Program-made: the position numbers and the translations under genes
The notes under the pieces: model-generated
What the model was told of the DNA's origin: nothing
Databases searched by the model: none
Seen by the model: the letters and a program-made list of their open reading frames with translations, nothing else
Assembly: GCA_031275395.1 (NCBI GenBank)
Contig: JAISOU010000087.1
Coordinates: 1-46,933 of the forward strand
Origin: Helicobacteraceae bacterium
GTDB lineage: Bacteria; Campylobacterota; Campylobacteria; Campylobacterales; SZUA-545
Direction: 5' to 3'
Length of the DNA: 46,933 bases
Shown: piece after piece, positions 15,948 through 25,368 of the stretch
Position numbering within the stretch: position 1 is the first letter of the stretch
Layout of the letters: each line of letters begins with the position of its first letter

Positions 15948-17045
15948 CTATTTGGCAAGTAGTTTTGCAATCTCTTGACGGTTTGAATCAAACTTGCCGT
16001 TAATAAAGAACGACGGCGTTGAATTGATCAATAACTCCGAAGCGATCTTTTGATCGTAATTGTAATGTTTCAATATCGCTTCGGTATTAACGTCGTCTAA
16101 TTTATATTCCGTCTTATATATCGCGTTAAAAATCTTAAGCGCTTCGAGATCGTCGCCCGATTTAGCCAGATCGCTCGCTTTTTGGGCAAAATCCGCCCCC
16201 TCATACATAGCGCGTTCTACCGATTTATTGTTCAGTTTGCTTGCAAGCGCGGCTTTCATAAGCGTAGGCGAAACGCTATGCGTAGGCATTGCGTAATAAT
16301 AAAGCGCGATTTTATCGGGATTTTCGCTCGCCGCTTTTAATATATTCGGCATTACGTTACGGCAAGCGGGACATAGCGGATCGCTAAAAACGATCACTTT
16401 ATTTGTAGCTTTGGCGTTTCCCGCGATTAGACGATCTGCGCTGTAATATTCGGGTTTAATATCGCCTTTAATTTCGGATTTCAGCGTATCGCCGCTTGCT
16501 ATGCGATAAATATCGGGAAGAATATAGTTTTTACCGACAAACCAGACGATCGTATCGGAAATCTCCCGCGTTTCATTTCCCTGTTTAACGTCAAGATCCC
16601 ACGTCATCGCCACAGCCGTTAAGCCCTCGATCTCTTTAACGGGAACGCGCTTAATAACGCGGCTGGCTTTTAGGGATACATTAGGATTACTTTGCAAAGT
16701 CATACGCGCTATCTCCCCTAGTTTTGCGTCGGGAACGATCTTGCTTTTATTATCGCTTTCGACCTCCATTAACTCCGGCGCGACAAAGCCTTTATAGACA
16801 TATAACGATCCGCCTTGCGATAAAGGGATCGTCTGCCCTTTTGGCGTGAAAGTGATATTAACGTCCGCCCTCTCCCAACCGTTTGCGCCTTTAACGGCTT
16901 CACGACTAAGAACGCGAAACTTATTAAGGGTTATGTTTGGATTACGCTCCTGGCTTCGCGTAAAAAAACCTTCCAGCTCTTTGTTGGTAGCCGCAAACGC
17001 GGCGCTAGTTAATAGGGCAAGCCCTATAAGCAGAATCTTTTTCAT
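15948..17045 (-). CDS. Exported DsbA/DsbC-like thioredoxin-fold protein
   Basis: About 365 residues with a clear signal peptide (MKKILLIGLALL, ending AFA). Two related alpha/beta segments (about 20-170) resemble DsbC-like N-terminal domains. A thioredoxin-fold domain follows (about 205-365), with VIVFSDPLCPACRNVMP (CPAC active site) and the cis-proline loop STPSFFINGKF. It would oxidise or isomerise disulfides in the periplasm. The start at 17045 gives an ATGA overlap with proS, whose end supplies the GGAGAG site. A gene of unclear role at the same place between proS and hemC is known from Campylobacter; I rely on memory for that. Confidence 0.75.
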   Translation of the reverse strand: MKKILLIGLALLTSAAFAATNKELEGFFTRSQERNPNITLNKFRVLSREAVKGANGWERADVNITFTPKGQTIPLSQGGSLYVYKGFVAPELMEVESDNKSKIVPDAKLGEIARMTLQSNPNVSLKASRVIKRVPVKEIEGLTAVAMTWDLDVKQGNETREISDTIVWFVGKNYILPDIYRIASGDTLKSEIKGDIKPEYYSADRLIAGNAKATNKVIVFSDPLCPACRNVMPNILKAASENPDKIALYYYAMPTHSVSPTLMKAALASKLNNKSVERAMYEGADFAQKASDLAKSGDDLEALKIFNAIYKTEYKLDDVNTEAILKHYNYDQKIASELLINSTPSFFINGKFDSNRQEIAKLLAK

Positions 17046-18736
17046 ACTCTCTCCTTTAACCAATTTATGATCCGATCGGCGCTTATTAACTCTCTTTCGC
17101 CGCTTTTACGATCGACTATCTCTATCCTGTTTTCCGTCGCGTTTTTACCTACAATAATCGCGTAAGGAAAACCAAGCAGTTCAAAATCGTTCATCTTAAC
17201 GCCGAAACCAACGTCGCGATCGTCTAGTATTGTTTCATATCCCTCGTGAAGCAGTTGTGAATATAGATTTTCCGCAAGCGTTTTTTGCGCCTTGTCTTTT
17301 AGGCTTCCCACGACAATATCGATCAGATACGGAGCGATCTTGTCGTTCCATACGCAACCCTTTTCGTCGCGGTTTGCTTCGATAACCGCCGCGATCAAAC
17401 GGCTAACCCCTATTCCGTATGTTCCCATAATAAAGTTCTTCGCTTTGCCGTTTTCGTCTAAAAAGGCGGCGTTTAACGGTTTTGAGTAGCGATCGCCTAG
17501 CTGAAATATATGCCCAATCTCTATGCCCGATCGACCTTTTAATTTTGCGCCGCAAACGGGGCAGGAATCGCCCTCTTGCGCGGCGATTAGATCGGCGAAA
17601 GTATGATCGCTTCCGATATTAACGCCAAAAATATGCGTATCTTTTTTATTTGCGCCGCCAATCATATCAACCTCGTTTTCAAGCTCGCGATCGACAATAG
17701 TTAAAACCTCGCTACGTTTATAACCGACGCCTATAAATCCCGTGACAATCTCGTATTTTTCTAGCTCGGCGTTTGAAGGGTCGATTAACTCGTTTGCATT
17801 AACGGCGTTTAAGGCTTTTGTTTCCTCTAATATATCCGATCCGCGAATAAAAAAGATCGCTATTTTTTCGCCGTTGTCAAATAGCGCTTTTTTGACGATC
17901 GCTTTAATAGTTTTATATTCGGGAATCTTCAAAAACTCCGCTAAATTAGCGATCGACGTTACGTCCGGCGTTTTTATCTCGCCTTTGCGATTGTCTGAAA
18001 AAGGCGGATATATCGGTTTAACGCGCTTTGCCGCTTCTACATTTGCGCCGTACTCGCATTTTTCGCACGACAAAATCGTATCCTCGCCACTATCGGTTAG
18101 CGCCATAAACTCTTTACTGCCGCTACCGCCGATCGCGCCGCTATCGGCTTCAACGACGCGAAAATCGATTCCTACGCGCTTAAATATGCGTTTATACGTT
18201 TCTTCCATAAGGTTAAACTCTCGCGACATATCTTCGTAGGAGGCGTGAAAACTATAGCCGTCTTTCATCAAAAACTCGCGCCCTCTCATTAAACCAAAAC
18301 GCGGACGCGCCTCGTCGCGGAACTTTAAGTTGATCTGATAGAGATTTAACGGAAGTTGTTTATAACTAGTAACCCGCCCGCGCACAAGATTTACCATCGC
18401 TTCTTCGTGCGTAGGGCCTAAAACAAATTCGCCCTCTTTGCGATCCTTAAAACGGAGCAACTCTTTGCCGTATTTGAAAAATCTGCCCGACTCTTGCCAT
18501 AATTCGCTTGGCGTTACAAAACCCAAACTAACCTCTTCGCAACCCGCTTTGTCTAATTCGTCCTTAACGATAAAGCGGATTTTATCCAACACTCTCTTGC
18601 CAAGCGGCATATAGTCGTAAATGCCCGCCGCCGAAGAAGATATAAACCCTCCGCGCAGCAGAAGTTGATGACTTGGTAAAACCGCGTCTTTTGGCGTTTC
18701 CTTCACGGTGCGAATAAAGGCTCTTGTCCAGCGCAA
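17042..18736 (-). CDS. proS: Prolyl-tRNA synthetase ProS
   Basis: A 564-residue class II synthetase, bacterial type with an editing insertion. Class II motif 1 (GIYDYMPLGKRVLDKI), motif 2 (KFRDEARPRFGLMRGREFLMKD) and motif 3 (YGIGVSRLIAAVIE) are all present. The YbaK-like insertion spans about 220-390, and the anticodon-binding domain (about 460-560) includes DRDVGFGVK. The start is TTG at 18736 with GAAGGA seven bases upstream, overlapping the end of hemA. It charges proline tRNA. Confidence 0.95.
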   Translation of the reverse strand: MRWTRAFIRTVKETPKDAVLPSHQLLLRGGFISSSAAGIYDYMPLGKRVLDKIRFIVKDELDKAGCEEVSLGFVTPSELWQESGRFFKYGKELLRFKDRKEGEFVLGPTHEEAMVNLVRGRVTSYKQLPLNLYQINLKFRDEARPRFGLMRGREFLMKDGYSFHASYEDMSREFNLMEETYKRIFKRVGIDFRVVEADSGAIGGSGSKEFMALTDSGEDTILSCEKCEYGANVEAAKRVKPIYPPFSDNRKGEIKTPDVTSIANLAEFLKIPEYKTIKAIVKKALFDNGEKIAIFFIRGSDILEETKALNAVNANELIDPSNAELEKYEIVTGFIGVGYKRSEVLTIVDRELENEVDMIGGANKKDTHIFGVNIGSDHTFADLIAAQEGDSCPVCGAKLKGRSGIEIGHIFQLGDRYSKPLNAAFLDENGKAKNFIMGTYGIGVSRLIAAVIEANRDEKGCVWNDKIAPYLIDIVVGSLKDKAQKTLAENLYSQLLHEGYETILDDRDVGFGVKMNDFELLGFPYAIIVGKNATENRIEIVDRKSGERELISADRIINWLKERV

Positions 18737-18737
18737 A

Positions 18738-19994
18738 TTACTTTCCTTCTAAATCGAATATATCTTTGATTACGTCCGAGATTGTTTCGCTATTTTGCTT
18801 ATCCATAGCAAGGCGAAGCGCTATCGTAGGAGCGTGTAGAAAACGCTTAAACGCGCCATAAAGCAACCGCTCTACGTTTTTCGCGTGTTCGGGATCGTGC
18901 GGAATAAAACATTTTTTCATAGCGCGCTCAATCTCGATTCTACAGGCTTCTTCCGCTTTATTGCGCAGAGCTTTAATAAGCGGTTCAGCCCCTTGCGAAT
19001 TAAGCCAGCCATAAAAATCCTCGACAAACTCGCCTACAATTCTAAAGGCTTTCGACGCCTCTTCTTCGCGCAAGCTCATATTGGTTTTTACGATCGATTG
19101 CAAGTCGTCGACAACAAAGACTTTTATTCTCTCGTCCTCGATCGCGCCTATATCTCGCGGTACGGCTATATCAAACCAAAAACGATCGAAATCTACGCTC
19201 TCGATCATCTCTGAGTTAATAACCGTATGCGGCGCGCCCGTCGCGGTAAATAAAAACTGGTGAGCGTTGATCAGTTGCGGCAACTTTGCAAACGACGCGG
19301 CTTGCGCGCCTTCGCCCAACTCTTTAACAAACTCTTCGGTTTTCCCCAAATCGCGCCCAACTACGATTGTCTTAGCTTTCGCGCCGATTAGATGTAGCGC
19401 CGTTAAACGGCTCATCTCGCCGCTTCCGACCACGATCGCCGTTTTATTCTCTAGCGATCCGTTCGCCAAAACTTTCGCCTGCGCGATCGCCGCGCTTGAA
19501 ACCGACACCGGATTTTTGCCTACTTCGGTACTTGCGCGAACCGCCGCCGCGCAACGCGTAGCGTGATCGCTCAAAGCGCGAAGCCGTTTGGAAGCAAAGC
19601 CGCGATCAAAGGCAAACTTAAATGCGTCTTTAAACTGCCCCGCGATCTGCGATTCGCCCACCACGACGCTTTCAAGCCCGCTCGCGACGCTAAAGAGGTG
19701 CCGCGCCGCGCCTTCGTCCTCGTAGCTGTGCGCCCGCCCTTCGATCTCGACGCGATCGACGCCGCTCTCTTTATGAAGCGCGTCCAACCCCGAACTAAGC
19801 GCCGCGTGAAGATCGAGCGCGCTCATAATTAACTCGACGCGATTGCAGGTAACAAGTAGCGCCGCCTCGGCGACTGCGCCCGCGTTTTGAAGCGTTTGCA
19901 GTATGCGCTCCTGTCGCGTCGCGTCAAAGGCGAACTTCTCGCGCGCGACTAACTCGGTATTCTTGTACGAAATTGATATTAGTAGATAACGCAT
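18738..19994 (-). CDS. hemA: Glutamyl-tRNA reductase HemA
   Basis: A 418-residue first enzyme of C5 heme synthesis, reducing glutamyl-tRNA to glutamate-1-semialdehyde. The catalytic cysteine is C50 in TCNRVE. GESQIAGQFKDAF matches the tRNA/substrate region. An NADPH-binding Rossmann domain contains VVGSGEMSRL and the C-terminal dimerisation helix is present. FWFDIAVPRDI is a family landmark. It leads directly into proS and hemC, a block conserved in Helicobacter and Campylobacter. Confidence 0.95.
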   Translation of the reverse strand: MRYLLISISYKNTELVAREKFAFDATRQERILQTLQNAGAVAEAALLVTCNRVELIMSALDLHAALSSGLDALHKESGVDRVEIEGRAHSYEDEGAARHLFSVASGLESVVVGESQIAGQFKDAFKFAFDRGFASKRLRALSDHATRCAAAVRASTEVGKNPVSVSSAAIAQAKVLANGSLENKTAIVVGSGEMSRLTALHLIGAKAKTIVVGRDLGKTEEFVKELGEGAQAASFAKLPQLINAHQFLFTATGAPHTVINSEMIESVDFDRFWFDIAVPRDIGAIEDERIKVFVVDDLQSIVKTNMSLREEEASKAFRIVGEFVEDFYGWLNSQGAEPLIKALRNKAEEACRIEIERAMKKCFIPHDPEHAKNVERLLYGAFKRFLHAPTIALRLAMDKQNSETISDVIKDIFDLEGK

Positions 19995-20011
19995 TGCGGG
20001 TATTATAGCGC

Positions 20012-20887
20012 CTATTTTATACGGCTGACCAGCGCTTCGGCGATAGCCGAAAGCTCGCTATCGTCGAAAACCAAAGCTTTGGCTTCGCCCAAAAGCCCTT
20101 TTGCGTAACCGAGGCTCGAATCGATCGCGCCGCTACTTTCTAACGCCTCTTTTAGCCAGTCCGCGTCCGTTTTTTCAATCGGCTTGCCAAATAGAGCTAA
20201 CAATTTTTCTCTATCGCTTTTCTCGGCTTTTTGGTAGAAATATATTAACGGCAGAGTCGCCTTGCCTTCGCTCAAATCGTTAAGCGCGGGTTTGCCCAAA
20301 GTCGCCTCGTCTTGCGTAATATCCAAAACGTCGTCTATTATCTGGAACGCTACGCCCAAAAGCGCGCCAAACTTTCTAAAACGTTCGCGATCTTTACGAG
20401 CCAAAATCGCAGCCGCTTCACAGCTTGCTTCTATCAATGCGGAGGTTTTCAGATAGATCATATTTTCGTATTTTTCTTTGCTCTCGTTAAACGATTTTGA
20501 CAGCTCTACGTCTAACATTTCGCCTCTTGAAAGTTTAGCGACCGCAAGGCTTACGATCTTGGCTATCTCCTCGCCTAAAACGACCAATCTTGAAAAGGCT
20601 GTGGAGTAAAAAATATCGCCGACCATAATCGCGGTTTTCGCGCCTTCGCTCGCGCCGATCGAAGGAACTCCGCGCCTTATTTTAGCGTTGTCAACCACAT
20701 CGTCGTGAAGTAAGCTCGCCAAATGTATAGTTTCTATAATCGCGCTTAATAGGTAGCGATCGACGCTATCTTTTGCGATCGCGCAGATAAGACGGCTTCT
20801 TAGCAGTTTGCCTGCGGGGATTTTACTTAAATACTCTCTGATTGGCGGCTCGAAAAAGCCGTTGATAATCTCTTTAATTTCTTTCAT
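20012..20887 (-). CDS. Long-chain polyprenyl diphosphate synthase
   Basis: About 291 residues, trans-isoprenyl diphosphate synthase family. The first Asp-rich motif DDVVD (in ASLLHDDVVDNA) and the second, IIDDVLD, bind Mg-diphosphate. GKLLRSRL and RRGVPSIG match the IPP-binding region, and KTSALIEASCEAA the chain-length helix. It probably makes the octaprenyl-class tail of menaquinone. Residues before the first Asp motif are small, which suits a long product, but chain length is inference. I prefer ATG 20887, which has AAAGG upstream. The start overlaps the preceding gene by 14 bases. Confidence 0.85.
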   Translation of the reverse strand: MKEIKEIINGFFEPPIREYLSKIPAGKLLRSRLICAIAKDSVDRYLLSAIIETIHLASLLHDDVVDNAKIRRGVPSIGASEGAKTAIMVGDIFYSTAFSRLVVLGEEIAKIVSLAVAKLSRGEMLDVELSKSFNESKEKYENMIYLKTSALIEASCEAAAILARKDRERFRKFGALLGVAFQIIDDVLDITQDEATLGKPALNDLSEGKATLPLIYFYQKAEKSDREKLLALFGKPIEKTDADWLKEALESSGAIDSSLGYAKGLLGEAKALVFDDSELSAIAEALVSRIK

Positions 20888-21272
20888 CGCTCGCCTTTGC
20901 AATTTTTACCGAACCTAACTCGTCGAAAAGATAAAGTCGCATATTCGATAAGTTGCGATCCGAATCGAAACTTTCAAAAACGATCGTCATATACGGAAGC
21001 GGCGGCGGGGTGGTTCTATTTGTTTTTACCGGAATCTTGATCGCGTTAAGTTTATAATCGTCGTACAGTATGGTTTGATACGGAAAATGATCGTATTTGA
21101 TCAGAGAAACCAAACCGTTATTGTGAAACAAAGACCAGCGAAAGGTTAATATGCGATCGTCGATCTCAAAAACGGCAAACTCGTCCTTTCTTAAACTAAA
21201 CGGTTCGCTATAAGCCCAATCGATCGCGGATAGATTAACAAAAAACGCGAATAAAATTAAAAAGCGCTTCAT
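20874..21272 (-). CDS. Exported protein of unknown function, conserved beside the polyprenyl synthase
   Basis: 132 residues with an N-terminal signal peptide (MKRFLILFAFFVNLSA). The mature part contains DWAYSEPFSLRKDE and FRWSLFHNNGLVSLIKYD, a beta-rich pattern I associate with small periplasmic proteins found at this position in Helicobacter and Campylobacter. No catalytic motif and no lipobox are visible. It overlaps the DUF2018-like gene by ATGA and the polyprenyl synthase by 14 bases, so the three are translationally linked. Confidence 0.65.
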   Translation of the reverse strand: MKRFLILFAFFVNLSAIDWAYSEPFSLRKDEFAVFEIDDRILTFRWSLFHNNGLVSLIKYDHFPYQTILYDDYKLNAIKIPVKTNRTTPPPLPYMTIVFESFDSDRNLSNMRLYLFDELGSVKIAKASDERN

Positions 21273-21460
21273 CTTTCACTGCCGCTCGCTATGCGCGACA
21301 TAATCTCGATCATCTTGCTTTCGCGATCGCCGCTTAGATCCAACAGCGATAATATCTCCGTCTTTGCAATCTGTCGATCGCCGTTAAACAAAATATCGAA
21401 AAAGCGCTCCTCTATGTCGGCGCTAAACAAGTCGTCGGGAAAAAGAGCGTCTAAATCCAT
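21269..21460 (-). CDS. DUF2018-like small protein
   Basis: 63 residues, acidic and helical. The segment ERFFDILFNGDRQIAKTEI resembles DUF2018, the family of the knotted Helicobacter pylori protein HP0242, and the position between a conserved exported protein and a NagZ gene supports this. It is shorter than the roughly 90 residues usual for the family. The ATG lies one base after the nagZ stop and the end overlaps the next gene by four bases. Function is unknown. Confidence 0.6.
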   Translation of the reverse strand: MDLDALFPDDLFSADIEERFFDILFNGDRQIAKTEILSLLDLSGDRESKMIEIMSRIASGSER

Positions 21461-21461
21461 A

Positions 21462-22526
21462 TCAGTTTAACCGTTTGTATTTTAACGCGATTATGCGGTT
21501 GTAAGATTCGATGATTCTGCTTTCGCTTATTAACCCGTCGCTAATCGCTTTTTTGACGATTGCTAAAACTTTTTTTGCAATCTCTGGATCGTTTATTAAC
21601 ATATTGGAAAAAAGTAAAATATCATTGCCCGCGTCGATCGCCTTGATCACGCTTTCGTTTAGATCGTAATTTTGCGCTATCGCTCCCATTTGTAGATCGT
21701 CGCTAATCGCTACGCCCTCAAAACCTAAGAAACGTAAGCGATCGATATGCTTTTTTGAAAGCGTAGCGGGAAGTTCGTCAAATCTGCGATCGACGATATG
21801 CGAGATCATAACGCTATGCGCCGTTTTATTTTTTATCAATATTTCAAATGGAATTATCTCTTTTTCTTCGTAATTCTCCGTAGCGTCGGAAGAACCAAAA
21901 TGCGGATCGTTTTTAGAGCTTCCGTGTCCCGGAAAGTGTTTTAAGGTCGTTAAAACGCCGCACGAATCGTGCGCCTTAATAAAGCGCTCGGCGTATTTGG
22001 CGACTTTTACGGGGTCTGAACCAAAACTGCGCTTATCGTTGGATATAACGTTTTGATCGCGGGCTAGATCGACTACGGGCGCTAGATTAAAGTTGATTGC
22101 GTAGCCCTTTAACTCGCACGCTAAATCGCGATAAGTCGCGTAAGCCGTATCCAGCGATCCCTCGCCGATCTTCGCCGCCGTCGGATAATCGCTAAAACCT
22201 TTTTTTGAGTTTAACCGCGTTATAATCCCTCCCTCTTGATCGATCATAATCCATAGCGGCGGATTATTTCCGATCGAAGCGCGCAGCGTTTCTAAAAAAA
22301 ACCTTAAGCGCGTTGGATCTTTAACGTTTTTTGCGTAGATAACCGCGCTTCCAATCTCGCCTTTTTTAATCTGCGAAATAACGCGAATCGCGCCTTCGTC
22401 GTTAGGATTTTCGCCCTCGAAGCCGATCGCTATCATCTGCCCTATCATCTTTTCGATCGGAGCGGTTTTTTGGGCTTGCGCGATCGCAAAAACGCAAAAA
22501 AGCGCGAAAAACAAACGAGGGATCAC
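21462..22526 (-). CDS. nagZ: Glycoside hydrolase family 3 beta-N-acetylhexosaminidase, NagZ-like
   Basis: About 354 residues. GH3 landmarks are IGQMIAIGFEG, WIMIDQEGG, NFNLAPVVDLA, LTTLKHFPGHGSSKNDPH (the KH-FPGHG histidine loop unique to NagZ-type enzymes) and GVAISDDLQMGAI with the catalytic Asp. It removes N-acetylglucosamine from peptidoglycan fragments. The N-terminus is hydrophobic (IPRLFFALFCVFAIA) and looks like a signal, suggesting a periplasmic enzyme rather than the cytosolic type. I take GTG 22526, which overlaps the cysS TGA; TTG 22538 is an alternative. Confidence 0.88.
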   Translation of the reverse strand: MIPRLFFALFCVFAIAQAQKTAPIEKMIGQMIAIGFEGENPNDEGAIRVISQIKKGEIGSAVIYAKNVKDPTRLRFFLETLRASIGNNPPLWIMIDQEGGIITRLNSKKGFSDYPTAAKIGEGSLDTAYATYRDLACELKGYAINFNLAPVVDLARDQNVISNDKRSFGSDPVKVAKYAERFIKAHDSCGVLTTLKHFPGHGSSKNDPHFGSSDATENYEEKEIIPFEILIKNKTAHSVMISHIVDRRFDELPATLSKKHIDRLRFLGFEGVAISDDLQMGAIAQNYDLNESVIKAIDAGNDILLFSNMLINDPEIAKKVLAIVKKAISDGLISESRIIESYNRIIALKYKRLN

Positions 22527-23923
22527 AATTTTTCCCAAACGGTTTTATCGCTCAGATCCATAACGCTAACGCCTATCGCGTTTAGCTTTTCGCGTATCAG
22601 ATCGGCTTTTTGATAATCTTTGTTTGCTTTCGCTACGGCGCGATCGACTACTAATTTTTCGATCGCTTTTTTATCCTCTTCGTCGATTCCCCATTGAAAC
22701 CACTCGTAAGGATCTTGCAAACCTACGCCTAAAATATCGCGTATCAATTTTAAGTTGCCGCCAAAGACGGCTTTTGCCGTTTTATCTTTCTCGTTTTTAT
22801 CCAAAATATCATTTCCCCGCGATATCATTTCGTCGATCGCGGCAAGAGTTTTTGATATGTTCAGATCGTCAAGCATTGCGGATAGTAGCTCCTCTTTAAA
22901 TATCGCTTCGGCTTGTTCGTTTTGACTATCGACTCGTTTTTTCAAGCGGTAGATACGATCTAAACGTTTTTTGCTCGCGTTTAAGTCGTTATAATTATAA
23001 TTTAAGCCCGCGCGGTAATGTATGCTCATCAAATAGAATCTTAAAGCTTCGCCGGGAAAAAGTTTAAGCGCCTCTTTCACAAAGAATCCGTTGTTAAGCG
23101 ACTTGCTCATCTTTTGCCCGTCGATACGCACAAAACCATTGTGCATCCAATATTTAGAAAGCGAATTATCATAAGCGCATTTTGTCTGCGCCGCCTCGTT
23201 TTCGTGGTGCGGAAAAAAGAGATCGCTGCCGCCCGCGTGAATATCGCACGCATATTTCGCGCCGCTTCTAAATAGATGAGTTTGAGCCATAGCCGAGCAC
23301 TCTAAATGCCAACCCGGCCGCCCCCTGCCATACGGCGAATCATAACTAACCGCCTCGTTTTCTTTCGCCGATTTCCATAAAGCGAAATCGCGGCTATTTC
23401 GTTTTTGTTCCGTCGAAACTCTCGTCTGCGTATCCTCCTGCGTTTCGCCCGAAAGAAAACCGTATTGCGGATACGTAGTTACGTCGAAATAAATATCTCC
23501 GTTTTGCGTTTGATACGCCGCTTTATGATCAAGTAGCCGCGCGATCAGTTCCGACATTTGCGCAATATGCTCCGTAGCCTTTGGCTCGATCGTTGGCGGC
23601 AAAACGCCTAAAGCCTCTAAATCGCTTTGATAGCGATCGGAATAAAAGTTGGTAATCTCCTCTAGCGATTTGCCCGTTTGCGCCATTTTGTTAAGGATTT
23701 TATCGTCAATATCCGTGATATTGCGCACAAAAGTTACCTTGTAACCGATATGGCTTAAAAGACGGCGCAAAAGATCGAAACTAATAGCGCTTCTTGCGTG
23801 TCCTAAATGCGAATCGTCATAAACGGTCGGTCCGCAAACGTAAATACGCGCTTCGCCCTCGAACTCGGGCGCGAACTCTACCTTGTTTTTCAGATGAGAA
23901 TCAAATAAAACAAAAGGTTTCAC
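22523..23923 (-). CDS. cysS: Cysteinyl-tRNA synthetase CysS
   Basis: A 466-residue class I synthetase. The first zinc ligand and HIGH signature are CGPTVYDDSHLGHAR (HIGH reads HLGH). The other zinc-site residues lie in WHLECSAMA and GGSDLFFPHHENE, and the KMSKS loop is KMSKSLNN. The DALR-type helical C-terminus is present. The start is GTG at 23923, overlapping the murJ TGA, so the two are coupled. It charges cysteine tRNA. Confidence 0.95.
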   Translation of the reverse strand: MKPFVLFDSHLKNKVEFAPEFEGEARIYVCGPTVYDDSHLGHARSAISFDLLRRLLSHIGYKVTFVRNITDIDDKILNKMAQTGKSLEEITNFYSDRYQSDLEALGVLPPTIEPKATEHIAQMSELIARLLDHKAAYQTQNGDIYFDVTTYPQYGFLSGETQEDTQTRVSTEQKRNSRDFALWKSAKENEAVSYDSPYGRGRPGWHLECSAMAQTHLFRSGAKYACDIHAGGSDLFFPHHENEAAQTKCAYDNSLSKYWMHNGFVRIDGQKMSKSLNNGFFVKEALKLFPGEALRFYLMSIHYRAGLNYNYNDLNASKKRLDRIYRLKKRVDSQNEQAEAIFKEELLSAMLDDLNISKTLAAIDEMISRGNDILDKNEKDKTAKAVFGGNLKLIRDILGVGLQDPYEWFQWGIDEEDKKAIEKLVVDRAVAKANKDYQKADLIREKLNAIGVSVMDLSDKTVWEKL

Positions 23924-25320
23924 TCAAAAAATCCTTGATAACCTACGGCTAATTTAAATCCTTCGATCGCCAGCGCCTCGAAAGCCAACGCGACCAAAAG
24001 CGCCACGACCAATTTAAGGCGAATCATACCCAAAACCCTCTGCCAACCAAAATGCCTGATATTCAAAGCGAGCAAAACCGCGCCGCCAAGCGATCCAGAC
24101 AAAGCCAAACCTTTAACGCCAAGCGGCGCGATCAATAGGAGCGAAAAAATCGCGTTACAGCCAAGCGAGATCGCGCTGATCTTCGCGGCTAACGCCTGTG
24201 CGTGATGCGAGTAAAACCACAGCGAAAAAAGGCGCGAAAGCCCAAAGGGAATAAGACCTATCATATAGAGCGTTAAAATCTCGGCGCACCTGATTGTATC
24301 GATTCGCGCAAACTCCTTTCGCTCAAATAAAAGCCATATAATCCCTTCGCTCAAAAGCGCTCCGCCAAGCGCGCTTAAAGATAACAAAAACAGCAAAAGC
24401 CAAAAACATTTTGTTAATAGCTTTAGCGATCCCTCTTCGTCGCGGCGTTTAACCGCCTTTGCGATCGCGGGAAAAAGCGCCATAGAAAAAGCGATAGCGA
24501 ATATCGCCAAAGGCAGTTGAAATATGCGGTTTGCGTAGAATAGATAGCTAATGCTTCCAGCCGCGAAAAAAGAGGCTAAAACCGTATCGATAAAAGCGGA
24601 AATATGCACCGCAGAAGAGCCGAAAACGGCGGGCATAAAAGCCCTGCGAAAACGATTTGTATCGGCTTTGATTTCGCGCTTTTTTCTAACCCCGCCGATT
24701 AGCATAGGAATCAAACGTTTGCCTTTTAGCGCCACGATATGCAAAAGCAGTTGCAAAACGCCGCCGATCAACACGCCAAAAGTCAAATACCAAAGAACGA
24801 CATCTTTGCGTTCGATCGGAGCTAAAAGCAGAGCGAAGATCATAGAAACGTTTAATAGCGCCGTAGAAAAAGCGGGGGCTACAAAACTTTTACGATAGTG
24901 AAGTAGCGCCGTCAAAAAAGAGAATAAAAAAACTATATCCAAATACCAAAAATTAACGGCGACGTAAGGCGCGGCGATTTTAACCGTCCGTTCGTCGAAA
25001 CCCCACGCGATCGCTTGCGTAAGCGCCTCGCTAAAAAAACTCGCCAACGCGGAAATAAATAAGACGACGCAGAAAAGTCCGAAAAATACGCGAACGCTAA
25101 ACGCGCCTTTGTATCGCGCCGCCGCGAAAGATGGCAAAAACGCTTGAGTGAAAGCGCCTTCCGCAAAAACGCTCCTAAAAAGGTTTGGCAATTTGAACGC
25201 GACGATAAAAATGTCGGAATAAACGCCCGCGCCCAAAATCGAAGCTGTGGTAAAATCACGGATAAAACCTGCGACGCGGGAAACTAGAATGCCAGCCGAG
25301 TTGGTAAATACGCCTCTCAA
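23920..25320 (-). CDS. murJ: Lipid II flippase MurJ (MviN)
   Basis: A polytopic MOP-superfamily protein that flips lipid II for peptidoglycan synthesis. NSAGILVSRVAGFIRDF at the start, LPNLFRSVFAEGAFTQAFLPSFA, RIFQLPLAIFAIAFSMALFPAIA and about 14 membrane segments are characteristic. The frame is open to an ATG at 25395, but that would add 25 unrelated residues overlapping the divergent DUF342 start. TTG 25320, with AAAAAAGG upstream, fits the family N-terminus and gives 466 residues. The order murJ-cysS with DUF342 and ruvA diverging matches Helicobacter as I recall. Confidence 0.9.
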   Translation of the reverse strand: MRGVFTNSAGILVSRVAGFIRDFTTASILGAGVYSDIFIVAFKLPNLFRSVFAEGAFTQAFLPSFAAARYKGAFSVRVFFGLFCVVLFISALASFFSEALTQAIAWGFDERTVKIAAPYVAVNFWYLDIVFLFSFLTALLHYRKSFVAPAFSTALLNVSMIFALLLAPIERKDVVLWYLTFGVLIGGVLQLLLHIVALKGKRLIPMLIGGVRKKREIKADTNRFRRAFMPAVFGSSAVHISAFIDTVLASFFAAGSISYLFYANRIFQLPLAIFAIAFSMALFPAIAKAVKRRDEEGSLKLLTKCFWLLLFLLSLSALGGALLSEGIIWLLFERKEFARIDTIRCAEILTLYMIGLIPFGLSRLFSLWFYSHHAQALAAKISAISLGCNAIFSLLLIAPLGVKGLALSGSLGGAVLLALNIRHFGWQRVLGMIRLKLVVALLVALAFEALAIEGFKLAVGYQGFFE

Positions 25321-25368
25321 TTCAACGCCTTTTTTGGCGATTGTAGCAAAGGCTTCTATAAGGTGGTT

